The notes below the pieces were generated by a model. The model did not search any database. It was not told the DNA's origin and was given only the letters and a program-made list of their open reading frames with translations. This document shows positions 60,454 to 64,000 of a stretch of DNA of 64,000 nt, piece after piece. This stretch comes from Dorea sp. 5-2 (GTDB lineage: Bacteria; Bacillota; Clostridia; Lachnospirales; Lachnospiraceae): NCBI RefSeq assembly GCF_000403455.2, contig NZ_KE159715.1, forward strand, positions 142,180 through 206,179, in the 5' to 3' direction. Position 1 is the first letter of the stretch. Every line of letters begins with the position of its first letter. The position numbers were made by a program, and so were the translations under genes.

Positions 60454-61887
60454 ATGAGCTATGATAAGTACAACAGTCCGCTTTCAGAGCGGTATGCGAG
60501 TAAGGAGATGCAGTACGTATTCTCACCGGACAAGAAATTTAGAACCTGGCGGAGGTTATGGATCGCCCTTGCGGAGACGGAGAAGGAGTTAGGGCTTGAG
60601 ATCACGGACGAACAGATCGAAGAATTAAAAGCACATGCAGAGGATATCAATTACGATGTGGCAAAGGAGCGTGAGAAGATCGTGCGCCATGACGTCATGT
60701 CCCATGTGTATGCCTATGGGCAGCAGTGTCCGAAGGCAAAAGGGATCATCCATCTTGGAGCGACTTCCTGTTATGTGGGAGACAATACAGATATGATCGT
60801 TATGTCTGAGGCTCTTGAGATCGTAAGGAGAAAACTGGTGAATGTGATCGCCGAGCTTTCGAAGTTCGCCGATGAGTACAAAGGATTGCCGACGCTTGCG
60901 TTCACACACTTTCAGCCGGCACAGCCGACGACGGTGGGAAAGAGGGCGACGCTTTGGATGCAGGAATTTGCCATGGATCTGGAAGACCTGGAGTATGTGA
61001 AGGGAACGCTTAAGCTTCTCGGATCAAAGGGGACGACGGGAACGCAGGCGAGTTTCCTGGAGCTTTTTGACGGGGATCAGGAAACGATTGATAAGATTGA
61101 TCCGATGATCGCAAAGAAGATGGGATTTCAGGCATGTTATCCGGTTTCTGGACAGACATATTCCCGTAAAGTAGATACCAGAGTGCTGAACGTACTTGCC
61201 GGTATTGCGGCGAGCGCGCATAAGTTCTCCAACGATATCCGTCTGCTACAGCATCTGAAGGAAGTGGAAGAGCCTTTTGAGTCGACTCAGATTGGTTCTT
61301 CGGCAATGGCATATAAGAGGAATCCGATGAGAAGTGAAAGGATCGCGTCTCTTTCCAGGTATGTCATGATCGACGCGCTGAATCCGGCGGTGACTTCCGC
61401 AACCCAATGGTTCGAGCGGACCCTTGATGATTCGGCGAATAAGCGCTTAAGCGTGCCGGAAGGATTCCTTGCGGTTGACGGTATCCTGGATCTGTGCCTA
61501 AATGTCGTGGATGGGCTGGTGGTATATCCGAAGGTTATTGAGAAGCGTCTGATGTCGGAGCTTCCGTTCATGGCGACGGAGAATATCATGATGGACGCGG
61601 TGAGAGCCGGCGGAGACCGCCAGGAGCTTCATGAGAGGATACGAAAGTTGTCCATGGAAGCAGGGCGGAATGTGAAGGAGAAGGGACTGGATAATAATCT
61701 GCTTGAATTGATAGCAGCTGATCCGGCATTCAATCTGTCGTTCGACGAGCTGAAACAGACGATGGACCCTGCAAAATATGTAGGACGCGCCCCGATCCAG
61801 GTGGAAGTATATCTAAGGGATGTGATCCGCCCGCTGCTTGAGCAGAACAAGGATGTACTGGGAATGAAAGCGGAGATCAATGTATGA
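60454..61887 (+). CDS. purB: Adenylosuccinate lyase
   Basis: 477 residues. Cleaves SAICAR and adenylosuccinate in purine synthesis. Signature GSSAMAYKRNPMRSER is complete, with the catalytic Ser in the flexible loop, and HLGATSCYVGDNTD and TLAFTHFQPAQPTTVG hold the other active-site His and Thr. AAAGGAG precedes the ATG. It is 92 bases after the TPR gene and is probably unrelated to that module. No other pur gene is in the window. Confidence 0.96.
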   Translation: MSYDKYNSPLSERYASKEMQYVFSPDKKFRTWRRLWIALAETEKELGLEITDEQIEELKAHAEDINYDVAKEREKIVRHDVMSHVYAYGQQCPKAKGIIHLGATSCYVGDNTDMIVMSEALEIVRRKLVNVIAELSKFADEYKGLPTLAFTHFQPAQPTTVGKRATLWMQEFAMDLEDLEYVKGTLKLLGSKGTTGTQASFLELFDGDQETIDKIDPMIAKKMGFQACYPVSGQTYSRKVDTRVLNVLAGIAASAHKFSNDIRLLQHLKEVEEPFESTQIGSSAMAYKRNPMRSERIASLSRYVMIDALNPAVTSATQWFERTLDDSANKRLSVPEGFLAVDGILDLCLNVVDGLVVYPKVIEKRLMSELPFMATENIMMDAVRAGGDRQELHERIRKLSMEAGRNVKEKGLDNNLLELIAADPAFNLSFDELKQTMDPAKYVGRAPIQVEVYLRDVIRPLLEQNKDVLGMKAEINV

Positions 61888-61930
61888 TAGAATCCGGAAA
61901 GCAGATCACCTCCGTGCGAAGATATTAAGT

Positions 61931-62248
61931 TTATAGGATAAATGCAGCAAAGGCTTCGCAGAAAAATACGACTGTGCAGCACAGTGCGGCGATTCCTACC
62001 ATATTGACACCGCGCCACGCGGCGACGGATCCGGTGATAAACGCGAGGATTCCGGCAAGCGGGATCTGAGGCGCGGTGAGGATAGCGGGAAATGTCATGA
62101 CAGCCAGTGTTACATAGGGAACATAATACAGGAAAGAGCGTATGAAACGATTCTTTATCTTTCCGCGGATCAATGTGAGTGGGAGCACGCGGATCACGAA
62201 AGATACGGCGGCAGCCACTAATATATAAAGATAGATATTATGTATCAT
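61931..62248 (-). CDS. azlD: AzlD-family branched-chain amino acid exporter subunit
   Basis: 105 residues with four hydrophobic spans; partner of AzlC. The opening VAAAVSFVIRVLPLTLIRGK is typical. GGAGGTAACAG precedes the ATG at 62248 within the end of azlC, so translation is coupled. The pair exports branched-chain amino acids or analogues. Confidence 0.88.
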   Translation of the reverse strand: MIHNIYLYILVAAAVSFVIRVLPLTLIRGKIKNRFIRSFLYYVPYVTLAVMTFPAILTAPQIPLAGILAFITGSVAAWRGVNMVGIAALCCTVVFFCEAFAAFIL

Positions 62249-62996
62249 ATTCTGTTACCTCCGAAAGTGTATCTGATGCGGCGCAGTCTTCGGCATCTTC
62301 CCTGGCGGGAAAGAGAAATGCGGCGATTCCTGAGATCAGTACGGTCAGAAGACTTATTTTCAGACTGTCTGACAGGTTGGCGAGCGCAGGAATCTTTGAG
62401 ACTGCAAAGCTTACCAGAAAGCTTGCGGTCACTACACCGCCTACGATCTTATCTGTCCGTGAGGCGGGGATGATGACTGCCAGGAACATGCCGTAGAGTG
62501 CGACGCTCAATGCGCTGACTGCGGATACCGGCAGAATATTGCCGGCGACGATTCCCATAGCAGTGCCGGCTGCCCAGCATGGTAGCGCGATCGCCATGGC
62601 GCCGTAATTGTACCATGGGTTTAACATGCCGGCGCGGGCGATGCTGATCCCGAAGATCTCATCCGTGATCCCGAATCCGACAAAGAGGCGGTGGAACAAA
62701 GGGATATCTGGTGCGAATCTCTGGCTTAAGGCGCAGCTCATCAACAGATAGCGGATATTGGTCACAAGGATGACGAATGCCATCTCAAAATAAGACGCAT
62801 TCGCCATGATCACGGTGAATTCGGCATATTCTCCGGCAGAAGCATGGTTTAATATACTGGATAAGAAGCCTTGAAAAGGATTCAGGCCGGCTTTGCGCGC
62901 CACGATACCAAGAGAAAAGGCAACGGCAAAATAACCCAGAGCGATTGGAAATCCGTCACAGATTCCGTTTTTAAATGCATTGATATTTCGGTTCAT
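62238..62996 (-). CDS. azlC: AzlC-family branched-chain amino acid exporter
   Basis: 252 residues, about seven hydrophobic spans. Family features: GICDGFPIALGYFAVAFSLG at the start, and NIRYLLMSCALSQRFAP. AGGGAGA precedes the ATG. It overlaps azlD by 11 bases. A promoter lies just upstream on the minus strand. Confidence 0.9.
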   Translation of the reverse strand: MNRNINAFKNGICDGFPIALGYFAVAFSLGIVARKAGLNPFQGFLSSILNHASAGEYAEFTVIMANASYFEMAFVILVTNIRYLLMSCALSQRFAPDIPLFHRLFVGFGITDEIFGISIARAGMLNPWYNYGAMAIALPCWAAGTAMGIVAGNILPVSAVSALSVALYGMFLAVIIPASRTDKIVGGVVTASFLVSFAVSKIPALANLSDSLKISLLTVLISGIAAFLFPAREDAEDCAASDTLSEVTEYDT

Positions 62997-63038
62997 CTTT
63001 TGTCTCCCTGATGATATAATTGAATAAGCAATATTATA

Positions 63039-63067
63039 AGTATAGCTTGTTCCTGGAAGAGATTCAA
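63039..63067 (-). promoter_or_regulatory. Promoter of azlCD
   Basis: On the minus strand TTGAAT (63062-63067), a 17-base spacer and TATACT (63039-63044), about 40 bases before the azlC start. Confidence 0.6.
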
Positions 63068-63180
63068 GGGTTTGAATGGCGAATTTTACAGGAGTGGCGG
63101 ATATCGTATGAGATCTTATGGGATTTTTACGGATGTGAAAGATGATTCATGATAGAAGTGCAATAGAAGGAGAAAGAAAG

Positions 63181-63579
63181 ATGAGATATGAATTGACAAA
63201 AGAACTGGAGACAGGAAATACGATGATAGATCAGGAACATAAAGAGTTGTTTGAAGCTGTGAACCGCCTTCTGGACGCCTGCAGCAAAGGGCAGGGAAGG
63301 TCTTCGATGGAAGAGGCAATCCGGTTCCTGGCTGCTTATGTGGATAAGCATTTTGCACATGAAGAACAATTACAGCAGAAAAGCGGGTATAGCGGGATGG
63401 CGGCACATAAGGCGTTCCATGCCAAATATAAGAAGACGCTTATGGAGATCGTTGCGCAGATTCCTTTAGCGGATCCTTCTTTGGCAGATCTGGGGAGCCT
63501 GAATAAACATGTGGCTGTCCTGGTGAATCATATCCGGACAGAGGATAAGAAATTGAGTGCATTTCTAAAGAATGTATAA
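63181..63579 (+). CDS. Bacteriohemerythrin
   Basis: 132 residues. Di-iron oxygen-binding four-helix bundle. Ligand pattern is present: His in MIDQEHKELF, His and Glu in HFAHEEQLQ, His residues in HKAFHAKY, and His with the final Asp in VNHIRTEDKKL. The ATG at 63181 is chosen because AAGGAGAAAG lies before it; the upstream ATG 63142 has no ribosome site and no family similarity. In strict anaerobes such proteins bind or scavenge oxygen. It has a good terminator behind it. Confidence 0.92.
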   Translation: MRYELTKELETGNTMIDQEHKELFEAVNRLLDACSKGQGRSSMEEAIRFLAAYVDKHFAHEEQLQQKSGYSGMAAHKAFHAKYKKTLMEIVAQIPLADPSLADLGSLNKHVAVLVNHIRTEDKKLSAFLKNV

Positions 63580-63637
63580 AATTGATAAAAATTTAGCAAA
63601 ATGCCCAAATCTTAGAAAAAAGAAATAAGTTGGCATA

Positions 63638-63679
63638 AAAAAATCAGGCGGAAAATCAAGGATTGCCGTCTGATTTTTT
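63638..63679 (+). terminator. Rho-independent terminator of hemerythrin
   Basis: AAAAAATCAGGCGG (63638-63651) pairs with CCGTCTGATTTTTT (63666-63679), allowing one G-T pair. It ends in a T-run. Confidence 0.8.
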
Positions 63680-63696
63680 CGCTAAATTGGACAAGA

Positions 63697-63778
63697 GTGT
63701 ACAAATTGTGTACAAAATAGACAAAAAATGTGAAAAAAACCACAGCATGTTGAATAAAACTTTTATTAATGGTATGAT
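63697..63778 (+). promoter_or_regulatory. Symporter promoter with upstream direct repeats
   Basis: TTGAAT (63750-63755), 17-base spacer, TATGAT (63773-63778). Upstream, GTGTACAAA occurs twice (63697-63705 and 63708-63716), 11 bases apart, one helical turn, and about 35 bases before the -35. Such spacing suits an activator or repressor dimer. The regulator is unknown. Confidence 0.55.
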
Positions 63779-63832
63779 AGAAGAGATGAATAAATTGTAT
63801 TCAACTTATCTATGCAAAGGGGGAATTAGCAA

Positions 63833-64000
63833 ATGGAAGCAATGTTGAATAATATTTTCTCAACATTAGGAAGTTATCTGTCAAACTACATACTGATCGT
63901 TGCACTTCTTGGCGGCGGTATCTGGTTTACAGTGAAACTCGGATTTATTCAGGTAAAAGGGTTCGGAGAAGGAATGCGCAGGACCTTTGGCGGGATGTTC
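63833..64000 (+). CDS. Alanine/glycine:cation symporter (AGCS family), N-terminal part
   Basis: 56 codons up to the right edge. The N-terminus has a first hydrophobic span (YILIVALLGGGIWFTVKLGF) and then IQVKGFGEGMRRTFGGMF, typical of sodium:alanine symporters. AAAGGGGG precedes the ATG at 63833. The rest of the gene lies outside the window. Confidence 0.82.
   Translation, partial: MEAMLNNIFSTLGSYLSNYILIVALLGGGIWFTVKLGFIQVKGFGEGMRRTFGGMF

Noticed and set aside
63663-63848. 61-codon open frame before the alanine symporter
   Set aside because: Overlaps a terminator, a promoter and the symporter start; the symporter frame has a clear ribosome site.

Overview
The window reads as a chromosomal segment of a Gram-positive, Firmicutes-type anaerobe, most likely a gut Lachnospiraceae (Clostridia). 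The evidence is strong AGGAGG ribosome sites, the gene repertoire (cdaA-cdaR, bce-type ABC pair, CsoR/CopA, ROK-controlled sugar ABC operon, DUF5716/DUF5717 proteins that I know mainly from Lachnospiraceae) and a moderate base composition with AT-rich intergenic DNA. I see no rRNA, tRNA or CRISPR array. The taxon is an inference.

Layout. (1) 1-8218: the right part of a surface-polysaccharide cluster. It holds a WbpG/HisH/HisF-type sugar amidation trio, a CapE-type dehydratase, a GT4 glycosyltransferase, an unusual Wzy-like polymerase fused to a cytoplasmic glycosyltransferase-like domain, and a Wzx flippase; 1904-8218 is clearly more AT-rich than the rest. (2) 8219-13400: a mobile-DNA scrapyard. 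It holds an IS4/IS1634-type element with 34-bp inverted repeats, a truncated PD-(D/E)XK (Rpn-like) gene, the 5' end of a group II intron joined to a scrap of its reverse transcriptase, which runs in frame into an IS3 transposase tail, and a second complete IS with a 6-bp target duplication. (3) 13400-22900: repair and cell-shape genes: uvrB with an SOS-type box and a structured leader, uvrA, mreB, recD2, comF. (4) 22957-26936: two unknown membrane proteins, the c-di-AMP genes cdaA-cdaR, and ptsH. (5) 27077-35067: glgX, nfo-trmO, a csoR-copA copper module with a nested copZ start, and a DEDDh exonuclease. (6) 35304-42041: a cytoplasmic ParB-BMP protein with a phosphoesterase, then a complete folate operon (folC-folE-HD-folP-folBK) on the minus strand. 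(7) 42182-50006: a sugar locus with a ROK regulator, two Gfo/Idh/MocA oxidoreductases, an ABC importer and a TIM-barrel isomerase. (8) 50103-51353: three small coiled-coil paralogues behind a repeated promoter cassette, with a J-domain remnant. (9) 51652-54824: a BceAB-like transporter and a cupin. (10) 54947-60361: a three-gene DUF5717 / Hsp70-actin-like DUF5716 / TPR module. (11) purB, azlCD, a hemerythrin, and the start of a Na+/alanine symporter at the right edge.

The best candidate for an undescribed system is the three-gene module at 54947-60361. It pairs what looks like a divergent Hsp70/actin-fold ATPase with a large beta-sandwich plus helical-repeat protein and a TPR protein, under its own promoter. 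Other points of interest are the CopA-CopZ in-frame fusion that keeps an internal Shine-Dalgarno and start codon, the crossing inverted repeats in the uvrB leader, an HD-domain enzyme inside the folate operon that could fill the missing dihydroneopterin-triphosphate step, and hairpin or palindrome arrangements that may silence or autoregulate both insertion sequences. All family calls were made by eye from sequence; none was checked against a database.
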